A stretch of 7,983 nucleotides of DNA. It comes from an uncultured Collinsella sp. (lineage in GTDB: Bacteria; Actinomycetota; Coriobacteriia; Coriobacteriales; Coriobacteriaceae). Position numbers and translations under genes: made by a program. Where the stretch lies: positions 1-7,983 of the forward strand of contig CABUXL010000074.1 of NCBI GenBank assembly GCA_902495525.1, written 5' to 3'. Positions 1-5,375 of this stretch are shown here, in pieces (the first letter of the stretch is position 1; each line of letters begins with the position of its first letter). The notes below the pieces were generated by a model. It was given only the letters and a program-made list of their open reading frames with translations. It did no database searches and was not told where the DNA came from.

Positions 1-17
1 CCGTTCCTTCAACTGGG

Positions 18-57
18 AAAATGCCGCCCCCGGGGCCCGGATGGGGCCTCGGGGGCG
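18..57 (-). terminator. Very GC-rich terminator-like hairpin after truA
   Basis: On the minus strand CGCCCCCG and CGGGGGCG form 8 bp. After one A-C mismatch, GGCCC and GGGCC add 5 bp around the loop CATCC. The stem is followed by GC and then ATTTT (T4 at 18-21). The stem is extremely stable, but the T-tract is short and offset by about 4 nt. I read it as the probable end of the truA transcript, about 130 nt past its stop codon. The rest of 1-186 shows no gene that I can support. Confidence 0.6.
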
Positions 58-93
58 TTCGGCTAGCTGTGGGAATGGCCTATTTGCTCAATG

Positions 94-124
94 TGTTCGG
101 CTGAGATCGGAAATCAACCGAACA
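94..124 (-). other. Hairpin downstream of truA
   Basis: TGTTCGGTTGA pairs with TCAGCCGAACA over 11 bp on the minus strand around the 9-nt loop TTTCCGATC. The one non-Watson-Crick position is a U-G wobble on the minus strand but a C-A mismatch on the plus strand, which favours function in the truA-sense RNA. No T-run follows, so it is not a classical terminator by itself. Confidence 0.45.
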
Positions 125-186
125 GATGTTGCACACGCGCAGCCCACAGATGACAGGTGCCGACGCACGACGCGCCGAGCCCTCCC

Positions 187-1011
187 CTAGTCGAGCACGA
201 CAAGCTCGGCGGGATCGTAATCCACGCCCATAAACGTAAGGCCGCAGGCAGGAGCCGTGGGGCCCGCAGCGGTACGGTCGCAAGCATCGATGACCTCGCG
301 CATCCACTCGGGTTCACGGCGATGCATGCCAATCTCGACAAGCGTGCCCACGATCGTGCGGACCATCGAATGCAGAAACGCATTGCCCTCGATGGTAAAC
401 GTCAGGATGTCCTCGCCAAACGCAACCTCATGGCCAAACTCGGCACGCATCACGCAGCGGTGCGTGGGCTTGCCCACGGCAGACGCCACCTTGCAAAAGC
501 TCTTGAAGTCCTGCTCGCCCAGCAGCGCGGGACAGGCCGCAGACATCGCCTCAACATCCAATGGGTAGCGATGCCACCACACGGCACCGCGGGACAGCAC
601 GGGGCGCGCATCTCGATCGGCAATACGGTACGTATACGTACGGGAACGCGCGTCAAAACGTGCAGAAAAGCCTTTACGGGCCTTGTAGACCTCGTTTATG
701 GCGATATCTTTGGGCAGCAGGGCATCCATGGCCCGCAGCCACCTACGGCGCGTACAAGCGAGCTCAGCGTCCGTTACGGGCACGCTGATGTACTGAGCCA
801 CGGCATGCACGCCGGCATCGGTACGCCCCGCGCACGTCAGATCGATCGGACGGCGAAGCAGCGTCTCGATAGCGCGGCGCAGCTCACCCGCAACCGTCGT
901 CTGTCCCGGCTGCTCGGCAAATCCGCTATACGACGAGCCATCATAGGCCACGCGAAATACGAGCGTGGCGTCAAGCTCGGGGGTCGAATTGAAATCAGAC
1001 GGCGCAGTCAT
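187..1011 (-). CDS. truA: tRNA pseudouridine(38-40) synthase TruA
   Basis: TruA converts uridines 38-40 in the anticodon stem-loop of tRNAs to pseudouridine. With the ATG at 1011 the protein is 274 residues, about the family length. The catalytic Asp65 lies in CAGRTDAGVHA (60-70), and the conserved RTYTYRI (124-130) and EGNAFLHSMVRTIVGTLVEI (208-227) follow. RTAAGPTAPACGLTFMGVDY (246-265) closes the C-terminal domain. The early segment reads YDGSSYSGFAEQPG where E. coli has GWQRQ, so the Trp-Gln pair is replaced by Phe-Ala, which I believe is common in some actinobacteria. truA follows rplQ, as in many Gram-positives, but a strong terminator stands between, so it is probably expressed from its own overlapping promoter. 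Confidence 0.97.
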   Translation of the reverse strand: MTAPSDFNSTPELDATLVFRVAYDGSSYSGFAEQPGQTTVAGELRRAIETLLRRPIDLTCAGRTDAGVHAVAQYISVPVTDAELACTRRRWLRAMDALLPKDIAINEVYKARKGFSARFDARSRTYTYRIADRDARPVLSRGAVWWHRYPLDVEAMSAACPALLGEQDFKSFCKVASAVGKPTHRCVMRAEFGHEVAFGEDILTFTIEGNAFLHSMVRTIVGTLVEIGMHRREPEWMREVIDACDRTAAGPTAPACGLTFMGVDYDPAELVVLD

Positions 1012-1016
1012 GGGCG

Positions 1017-1021
1017 CTCCC
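1017..1021 (-). promoter_or_regulatory. Ribosome binding site that fixes the truA start
   Basis: GGGAG lies 5 nt before the ATG at 1009-1011 on the minus strand. The upstream in-frame TTG codons (1021-1026) lie beside or within this motif and are unlikely starts. Confidence 0.65.
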
Positions 1022-1046
1022 AACAAACAAGTAACGGTATCGCGAC

Positions 1047-1077
1047 AAAAAAAGAGGGGTACGCGAACGTACCCCTC
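1047..1077 (-). terminator. Intrinsic terminator of the ribosomal-protein operon after rplQ
   Basis: On the minus strand GAGGGGTACG pairs perfectly with CGTACCCCTC (10 bp) around a TTCG tetraloop, followed directly by seven T. The UUCG loop closed by C-G... here G-C on the inner side, together with the GC-rich stem and U-tract, makes this a textbook Rho-independent terminator. It ends the long operon transcript and separates truA from it. Confidence 0.93.
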
Positions 1078-1078
1078 G

Positions 1079-1106
1079 AATATAGCCTATGCAGACGGAA
1101 TGTCTA
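1079..1106 (-). promoter_or_regulatory. Candidate truA promoter overlapping the rplQ stop and terminator
   Basis: The minus strand has TAGACA (1101-1106, 5 of 6 to the -35 consensus, beginning with the rplQ TAG stop), a 16-bp spacer and TATATT (1079-1084, 5 of 6 to the -10 consensus). The predicted start near 1072 falls inside the 5' arm of the rplQ terminator hairpin, leaving a leader of about 60 nt to the truA ATG. A transcript starting there would lack half of the stem and could avoid termination. Confidence 0.5.
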
Positions 1107-1571
1107 CTCAGCGGTCTCCTCAGCAGGAGCCTCCTCGACAGCCTCGACCTTCTTGGGAGCAGCGGCCTTCTTGGGGGCCGGAGCAGCCTTCTTGGCCTTA
1201 GGCGTGCAAGGCTCGGTGACGAGCTCCATGATAACGATGGGAGCGTTGTCGCCCTTGCGGTTGCCGAGCTTCATGATGCGGGTATAACCGCCGTTGCGGT
1301 CCTGCCACATGCCCTGAGCAGCCTTGTCGAAGATCTCGGCAACGAGCTGCTTATCGCCGAGCTTGGCGATAGCCAGACGACGAGAGTGCAGGTCGCCCTT
1401 CTTGGCCCAGGTGATGATCGGATCGACGACCGAACGCAGCGCCTTAGCGCGGTTCTCGGTGGTCTTGATGCGGTCGTTCTCGAAGAGGGCCTTAGCAAGG
1501 CTCTTCTTCATGGCCTTGGTGTGGCTCGCATCGGTGCCGAGCTTCAGGCCCTTCTTAACGTTGTGACGCAT
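1104..1571 (-). CDS. rplQ: Large ribosomal subunit protein bL17 (L17) with charged C-terminal tail
   Basis: L17 is a 50S protein near the exit of the peptide tunnel. The first 120 residues are the standard fold: MRHNVKKGLKLG, the helix HTKAMKKSLAKALFENDRI, KTTENRAKALR (36-46), and the end DRNGGYTRIMKLGNRKGDNA (91-110) with PIVIMELV. After it comes a tail of about 35 residues rich in Ala, Lys, Pro and then Glu (APAPKKAAAPKK, then VEEAPAEETAE), which is low-complexity and likely disordered. Such extensions are familiar in high-GC Gram-positive L17, so I do not regard it as an error. GAGGAG lies 10 nt before the ATG. The TAG stop is 26 nt upstream of a strong terminator, and its bases begin a promoter-like -35 box. 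Confidence 0.97.
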   Translation of the reverse strand: MRHNVKKGLKLGTDASHTKAMKKSLAKALFENDRIKTTENRAKALRSVVDPIITWAKKGDLHSRRLAIAKLGDKQLVAEIFDKAAQGMWQDRNGGYTRIMKLGNRKGDNAPIVIMELVTEPCTPKAKKAAPAPKKAAAPKKVEAVEEAPAEETAE

Positions 1572-1601
1572 GGTCTAGTTTCTCCTCAAATATGCGAAGC
1601 A

Positions 1602-2543
1602 TTAAGCCTTCAGGCTCAGGCCCATGGACTCAAGCTTGTCCTTCACTTCCTCGATCGACTTAACACCGAAGTTACGGATGTTGAGCAGATCATTCTCCGA
1701 GAACTCAACGAGCTGACGGACCGAGTGAATGCTGGCGCGCTTAAGGCAGTTGTAAGAACGGACGGAAAGGTCCAGATCCTCGATCTGCTTGTCCAGCTCA
1801 GCGTTGTCGTTGGTGACCTCGGGAGCGAAGATCGAAGCCTCCTCCTCGACCTCGGGGGTCTCGGCAAGGTTCATAAAGGCAGCCATATGCTGGTTAATGA
1901 TATTGGCAGCCTGGACCACGGCGTCGCGCGGGGCGATGGAGCCGTTGGTCTCGATCTCGAGGACAAGGCGGTCGTAGTCGGTGTGCTGACCGACACGGCA
2001 AGCCTCAACGAGCTTGGCGCAACGGGAAACCGGCGAGTACAGCGAGTCGACGTGGATCACACCGATGGGATCGTTGTCGCGTTTGTTGGCCTCGCCAGAA
2101 ACATAGCCGCGGCCATAGCCGATGCGCATGCTCATGGTGAGATGGCCACCCTCGGTGAGCGTAGCGATGTGCTGCTCGGGGTTGACCAGCTCAAACTCGG
2201 ACGGAATAAAGAAGTCCGCACCGGTGACCTCGCAGGGGCCGTCAACCGAAATGGTGGCGGTCGCCTCGTCGGTCGTGCCGAGAGCCCTGAAGACAAGACC
2301 CTTGACATTCAGGACGATGTCGGTGACATCCTCGACCATGTTAGGGATGGTCATGAACTCGTGCTGCGCGCCATCGATCTGAATAGCCTCGACGGCGGCA
2401 CCCTCGAGCGAGGACAGAAGAACGCGACGAAGGGAGTTACCCAGCGTATCGCCGTAGCCACGCTCGAGCGGCTCGACGGAGACACGAGCAGACGTCTCGT
2501 TGATCTCTTCGACCTGAACCTGAGGCCTAATGAATTCTGACAT
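1602..2543 (-). CDS. rpoA: DNA-directed RNA polymerase alpha subunit
   Basis: Alpha dimerises to start RNA polymerase assembly and contacts promoters and activators through its C-terminal domain. The protein is 313 residues. The N-terminal domain (about 1-228) includes the assembly signature YGDTLGNSLRRVLLSSLEG (30-48). An acidic linker (EVEEEASIFAPE, 231-242) leads to the C-terminal domain (about 250-313). Residues matching the DNA-contacting 265 determinant of E. coli are intact with an offset of three: Arg262, Asn265, Cys266, Gly293, Lys295 and Ser296. This suggests normal UP-element recognition. The start ATG has GGAGGT 5 nt upstream. The gene follows rpsD by 32 bp and precedes rplQ by 30 bp. 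Confidence 0.99.
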   Translation of the reverse strand: MSEFIRPQVQVEEINETSARVSVEPLERGYGDTLGNSLRRVLLSSLEGAAVEAIQIDGAQHEFMTIPNMVEDVTDIVLNVKGLVFRALGTTDEATATISVDGPCEVTGADFFIPSEFELVNPEQHIATLTEGGHLTMSMRIGYGRGYVSGEANKRDNDPIGVIHVDSLYSPVSRCAKLVEACRVGQHTDYDRLVLEIETNGSIAPRDAVVQAANIINQHMAAFMNLAETPEVEEEASIFAPEVTNDNAELDKQIEDLDLSVRSYNCLKRASIHSVRQLVEFSENDLLNIRNFGVKSIEEVKDKLESMGLSLKA

Positions 2544-2575
2544 GTATTACCTCCAGCCTCAGCAGCCCGGATGGA

Positions 2576-3172
2576 CTACTTAGAGTAGAGCTCGACGATG
2601 AGCTGCTCGTTGATATCACCGCTGATCTGCTCACGCGTCGGCAGAGCGAGCACGTTACCAGACAGCTTCTCGATATCGACCTCGAGCCAGCCAGGGACCT
2701 CAAAGCGCTCGGAGGAAATCAGAGCCTCCTTGATGGGGAGGAGGTCACGGAACTTCTCGCCGACAGCGACGACGTCGCCGGCCTTGACGCGGTAGGACGG
2801 GATGTCCACGCGCTTGCCGTTCACGGTGAAGTGACCGTGACGGACGGACTGACGAGCCTCTTTGCGGGTGCGGGCGAAGCCAAGACGGAAGACGACGTTG
2901 TCGAGGCGAGACTCAAGAATGATCATGAGGTTCTCACCGGTGACGCCGTTCATCTTACGGGCCTTGTTGAAGTAGCCGTGGAACTGCTTCTCCAGAACGC
3001 CATAGATGAACTTGACCTTCTGCTTCTCGCGCAGCTGCATGCCGTACTCAGATTCCTTGCGACGGCGCTTGGGCTGACGGATAGATTCCTTCTTGCTGCT
3101 GTAACCGAGCTCAGCGGGATCGATCCCGAGCTGACGGCAGCGCTTAAGAACAGGAGTCCTGTCGATTGCCAT
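2576..3172 (-). CDS. rpsD: Small ribosomal subunit protein uS4 (S4), cysteine-poor form
   Basis: S4 is a primary 16S rRNA-binding protein that nucleates 30S assembly and in E. coli also represses the alpha operon by binding its leader. The 198-residue protein has the N-terminal domain (about 1-85, with KQKVKFIYGVLEKQF and YFNKARK) and the S4 RNA-binding domain (about 88-150: LESRLDNVVFRLGFARTRKE, then VRHGHFTVNGK). The C-terminus is typical. Only one cysteine (Cys12) is present, so the N-terminal zinc knuckle found in many S4 proteins is absent and this is a zinc-free form. The location between rpsK and rpoA matches the alpha operon. Confidence 0.98.
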   Translation of the reverse strand: MAIDRTPVLKRCRQLGIDPAELGYSSKKESIRQPKRRRKESEYGMQLREKQKVKFIYGVLEKQFHGYFNKARKMNGVTGENLMIILESRLDNVVFRLGFARTRKEARQSVRHGHFTVNGKRVDIPSYRVKAGDVVAVGEKFRDLLPIKEALISSERFEVPGWLEVDIEKLSGNVLALPTREQISGDINEQLIVELYSK

Positions 3173-3191
3173 ATTGATACGATCCTTTCAG

Positions 3192-3596
3192 TTACACGCG
3201 GCGACGCTTCTTGGGGCGGCAGCCGTTGTGCGGAATGGGGGTCTTGTCCTGGATGCTCGAGACCTCGAGGCCAGCAGCCTGGAGGGAGCGGATGGCGGTC
3301 TCACGACCGGAGCCGGGGCCCTTGACGAAGACGGAAACCTTCTTCATACCGTGCTCCATGGCCTGCTTGGCAGCAGCCTCGGCAGCCATCTGGGCAGCGA
3401 ACGGCGTGGACTTACGGGAGCCCTTGAAGCCCACCTGGCCAGCCGACTTCCAGGAAATGACGTTGCCCTGGGGATCGGTGATCGAAACGATAGTGTTGTT
3501 GAACGTAGAACGAATGTGAGCCTGGCCCACGGAAATGTTCTTACGGTCCGCGCGCTTCAGACGGGCAGCGCGAACGTTCTTCTTAGCAGTAGCCAT
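3192..3596 (-). CDS. rpsK: Small ribosomal subunit protein uS11 (S11)
   Basis: S11 lies on the 30S platform near the E site and helps hold the mRNA/Shine-Dalgarno helix. The protein has 134 residues with a basic N-terminus, then the family core: AHIRSTFNNTIVSITDPQGN (26-45), the Ala-rich helix (67-80), GPGSGRETAIR (93-103) and the end TPIPHNGCRPKKRRRV (119-134). The PHNGC site corresponds to the place where E. coli S11 is known to form isoaspartate. The ATG has AAGGAG about 10 nt upstream, overlapping the rpsM stop. A 19-bp gap with AAAGGA leads to rpsD. Confidence 0.98.
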   Translation of the reverse strand: MATAKKNVRAARLKRADRKNISVGQAHIRSTFNNTIVSITDPQGNVISWKSAGQVGFKGSRKSTPFAAQMAAEAAAKQAMEHGMKKVSVFVKGPGSGRETAIRSLQAAGLEVSSIQDKTPIPHNGCRPKKRRRV

Positions 3597-3610
3597 CTAT
3601 CTAGCGCTCC

Positions 3611-3985
3611 TTATTTCTTCTTCTTAGCACCGATCTGACGCTTCGGGCCCTTGCGGGTACGAGCGTTAGTGTGGGTGCGCTGGCCGCGGACCGGGAGGCC
3701 CTTGCGGTGACGAAGGCCGCGGTTGCAGCCGATGTCCATAAGGCGCTTGACGTTCTGGTTGCGCTCACGGCGGAGGTCGCCCTCAACCATGATCTGGTTC
3801 TTATCGATATAATCGCGGATGGCGTTAACCTCATCCTCGGTGAGGTCCTTAACGCGCGTATCCACGTTAACGTTGCACTCGACGCAAATCTTCGTCGCAG
3901 TGGTGCGGCCGATGCCGTAAATGTAGGTCAGACCGATCTCAACGCGCTTCTCACGCGGGAGGTCGACACCATTAATACGGGCCAA
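3611..3985 (-). CDS. rpsM: Small ribosomal subunit protein uS13 (S13)
   Basis: S13 is a 30S head protein that contacts the P-site tRNA and forms the B1 bridges to the large subunit. The 124-residue product starts at a TTG codon (MARINGVDLP). The conserved N-terminus of the family begins exactly there, and AGGAG lies 6 nt upstream. Signatures are YIYGIG (21-26), the helical middle, GLRHRKGLPVRGQRT (90-104) and the basic tail TNARTRKG (107-114), ending in four lysines. It is the first gene after rpmJ, as in Gram-positive alpha operons, and its TAA stop overlaps the AAGGAG used by rpsK, 14 nt ahead of that start. Confidence 0.97.
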   Translation of the reverse strand: MARINGVDLPREKRVEIGLTYIYGIGRTTATKICVECNVNVDTRVKDLTEDEVNAIRDYIDKNQIMVEGDLRRERNQNVKRLMDIGCNRGLRHRKGLPVRGQRTHTNARTRKGPKRQIGAKKKK

Positions 3986-3991
3986 CGTAGT

Positions 3992-3996
3992 CTCCT
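3992..3996 (-). promoter_or_regulatory. Ribosome binding site supporting the TTG start of rpsM
   Basis: AGGAG lies 6 nt before the TTG at 3983-3985 on the minus strand, in the short rpmJ-rpsM gap. No in-frame ATG is available near the conserved N-terminus, so the TTG start is well supported. Confidence 0.7.
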
Positions 3997-3999
3997 CTC

Positions 4000-4113
4000 T
4001 TAACCCTGACGCTGCTTATGACGGGGATTCTCGCAAATGACGAGGACCTTGCCATGGCGCCTAATGATTTTGCACTTATCGCACATCTTCTTGACCGAAG
4101 GACGTACCTTCAT
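4000..4113 (-). CDS. rpmJ: Large ribosomal subunit protein bL36 (L36), zinc-ribbon form
   Basis: Translating the minus strand from ATG at 4113 gives a 37-residue protein starting MKVRPSVKKMCDKCKIIRR and ending NPRHKQRQG, the exact normal length of L36. It carries the complete zinc site C11-x2-C14-x12-C27-x4-His32, so this is the zinc-binding (C+) form. L36 is a tiny 50S protein that stabilises a 23S rRNA junction. The start has an AAAGGAAG Shine-Dalgarno about 6-8 nt upstream. The gene is placed between infA and rpsM, its usual neighbours, and ends 14 nt before rpsM. It is easily missed because of its size. Confidence 0.97.
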   Translation of the reverse strand: MKVRPSVKKMCDKCKIIRRHGKVLVICENPRHKQRQG

Positions 4114-4162
4114 CGTTCTTCCTTTCGGTAGCGCTCAAACTACTTCCCTACTATCTACTCGC

Positions 4163-4192
4163 CCAGCCGCAGGCGTTTAAAACTATGGCTGG
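4163..4192 (-). other. Second, weaker hairpin in the infA-rpmJ interval
   Basis: CCAGCC pairs with GGCTGG over 6 bp around an 18-nt loop on the minus strand. The loop contains an AT-rich TAGTTTTAAA stretch. It lies between the stronger hairpin and the rpmJ start, and may be part of the same leader structure. Taken alone the evidence is slight. Confidence 0.25.
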
Positions 4193-4206
4193 TCTTCACA
4201 CACAAT

Positions 4207-4238
4207 CCGACCGTAGGTTGAGCTAAGCCTGCAGTCGG
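4207..4238 (-). promoter_or_regulatory. Stable hairpin in the infA-rpmJ interval, possible alpha-operon leader element
   Basis: On the minus strand CCGACTGCAGG pairs with CCTACGGTCGG around the 10-nt loop CTTAGCTCAA. The stem has 11 positions with one U-G wobble and one C-A mismatch. It is followed by ATTGTGTGTG rather than a run of T, so it is not a classical terminator. The loop contains GCTCAA, exactly complementary to TTGAGC at 4133-4138, just before the rpmJ ribosome binding site. This would allow a pseudoknot. Confidence 0.45.
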
Positions 4239-4263
4239 AAATGGAGTGCGTGTATGCGTGCCG

Positions 4264-4482
4264 CTATTTGTAGCGATAGGTGATGCGGCCGCGGGTCAGG
4301 TCGTACGGGGAAAGCTCCACGACAACCCTGTCACCGGGGAGAATACGGATGTAATTCATTCGGATTTTGCCAGAAATGTTGCACAGAACCGAATGACCGT
4401 TCTCGAGCTCGACCTTAAACATGGCGTTGGGCAACGGTTCCTTTACCGTACCCTCGAGCTCAATTGCGTCTTCCTTCTTCAC
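4264..4482 (-). CDS. infA: Translation initiation factor IF-1
   Basis: IF-1 binds the 30S A site and helps IF-2 and IF-3 during initiation. With GTG at 4482 the product is 72 residues, the standard length, and begins MKKEDAIELEGTV. It is a single OB fold with the family signatures GTVKEPLPNAMFKVELENGH (11-30), ISGKIRMNYIRIL (36-48), GDRVVVELSPYDLTRGRI (50-67) and the end YRYK. A longer reading from TTG at 4488 adds two residues. I prefer GTG because the only purine-rich stretch, AGAGAAAG (4493-4500), is then 10 nt away. This ribosome binding site is weak for so important a gene. The gene stands between two non-coding gaps (98 and 150 bp), so it may be expressed partly apart from its neighbours. 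Confidence 0.95.
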   Translation of the reverse strand: MKKEDAIELEGTVKEPLPNAMFKVELENGHSVLCNISGKIRMNYIRILPGDRVVVELSPYDLTRGRITYRYK

Positions 4483-4521
4483 AAGCAATCATCTTTCTCT
4501 AGAAAACGACAGCGATTGAGT

Positions 4522-4550
4522 ATTCTACAACACGTATGCACGCATCGTAA
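4522..4550 (-). promoter_or_regulatory. Weak candidate promoter for infA
   Basis: In the map-infA gap the minus strand carries TAGAAT (4522-4527), 5 of 6 matches to a -10 box. A poor TTACGA (4545-4550) lies 17 bp upstream as -35. The predicted start would give a leader of about 33 nt before the infA GTG. The weak -35 and the operon context leave this uncertain. Confidence 0.3.
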
Positions 4551-4563
4551 TAACTTCGTAATG

Positions 4564-4583
4564 GCTCCACAACTAAGTGGAAC
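4564..4583 (-). other. Small hairpin just after the map stop codon
   Basis: On the minus strand the arms GTTCCAC and GTGGAGC pair over 7 bp (one U-G wobble) around the loop TTAGTT, starting 3 nt after the map stop. No U-tract follows, so it does not look like an efficient intrinsic terminator. It could be an RNA-processing or 3'-end-stabilising element, or chance. Confidence 0.35.
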
Positions 4584-4586
4584 TTG

Positions 4587-5375
4587 TTACATTTCTCCGC
4601 CTTGGAGCGAACACCAAGCACCTTGGGCATCCGTGGTGAGAATCACCGGACCGTCATTGGTAATGGCGACGGTGTTCTCGTAGTGTGCGGCGGGCAGGTG
4701 GTCGTTGGTCGTAACAATCCAACCGTCGGAGCCCGTGCTCACATGGTTGGAACCCATCGTAACCATCGGCTCGATGGCAATGACCATGCCGGCCTGGAGG
4801 CGAACGCCCCTCCCCTTCTTTCCATAGTTAGGAACATTGGGGTCCTCGTGCATCACGCGGCCAATGCCATGGCCCACATAATCGCGAAGCACGCCGTAAC
4901 CGTGAGACTCGGCGAGGGACTGAACGGCATAACCGACGTCCCCGATATGGTTACCGGGAACAGCCTGCTCGATGGCAGCCTTAAGGCAATCGCGCGTGAC
5001 CTCGCACAAAGCCTTGGCTTCGGGCGTGGGGGTACCGACGAAAAACGTCCAAGCGTTATCGCCGACCCAACCGTCGACAACGGCTCCCGTATCGATGGAA
5101 ATGATATCGCCATCGCGCAGGATCATGTCGGGGTTGGGAATACCGTGGACCACGGCATCGTTGATCGATGCGCAAATGGTTCCGGGAAACCCGCCGTAGC
5201 CCTTAAAGGCCGGGGTGCCGCCATGCATGCGGATAATCTGCTCCGCGAGCTGATCGAGCTCAAAGGTGGAAACGCCGGGACGCACCATGGCTCCAACGTG
5301 GCGGAGCGCCATCTTAGATAGCGCTCCTGCCTTCTTCATCTGCTCGATTTGCGTTGCAGACTTAATCTTGATCAT
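4587..5375 (-). CDS. map: Methionine aminopeptidase, type I
   Basis: This cytoplasmic enzyme removes the initiator methionine from new proteins. The 262-residue protein has the pita-bread fold without an N-terminal zinc-finger extension, close to E. coli MAP in length. All expected active-site residues are visible: His77 (AVVHGIPN), metal ligands Asp95 (ISIDTG), Asp106 (GWVGDNAWT), His169 (YVGHGIG), Glu202 (AIEPM) and Glu233 (YENTV), plus His176 (VMHEDPNVPN). The start ATG overlaps the adk stop as ATGA, so translation is coupled. The C-terminus runs slightly beyond the catalytic core and ends QGGEM, with the TAA followed within 4 nt by a small hairpin. Next comes a 98-bp gap before infA. Confidence 0.98.
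   Translation of the reverse strand: MIKIKSATQIEQMKKAGALSKMALRHVGAMVRPGVSTFELDQLAEQIIRMHGGTPAFKGYGGFPGTICASINDAVVHGIPNPDMILRDGDIISIDTGAVVDGWVGDNAWTFFVGTPTPEAKALCEVTRDCLKAAIEQAVPGNHIGDVGYAVQSLAESHGYGVLRDYVGHGIGRVMHEDPNVPNYGKKGRGVRLQAGMVIAIEPMVTMGSNHVSTGSDGWIVTTNDHLPAAHYENTVAITNDGPVILTTDAQGAWCSLQGGEM

Noticed and set aside
1..186. A short gene or tRNA in the region downstream of truA
   Set aside because: Short plus- and minus-strand frames here have no recognisable sequence or good ribosome site, and I see no tRNA cloverleaf; the two hairpins explain the visible structure.
157..1287. Plus-strand open frame of 376 codons opposite truA and part of rplQ
   Set aside because: It runs through the terminator and across two genes in antisense; composition is Arg/His/Gly-rich and shows no domain I recognise.
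1089..2540. Plus-strand open frame of 483 codons opposite rplQ and rpoA
   Set aside because: It lies entirely antisense to two unmistakable conserved genes, resembles no known protein and has the Leu/Asp/Val-rich composition produced by reading high-GC codons backwards.
4207..4238. infA-rpmJ hairpin as an intrinsic terminator
   Set aside because: The sequence after the stem is ATTGTGTGTG with no T-run, and essential genes of the same operon follow, so full termination is unlikely.
4114..4263. Possible promoter for rpmJ on the minus strand (TTGTGT, then TTTTAA or TAGATA)
   Set aside because: The best box pairs match only about half of the consensus with acceptable spacing, so I do not list a promoter here.
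4564..4583. Hairpin after map as an intrinsic terminator
   Set aside because: The stem is short (7 bp with a wobble) and is followed by CATTACGAAG, with no U-tract.
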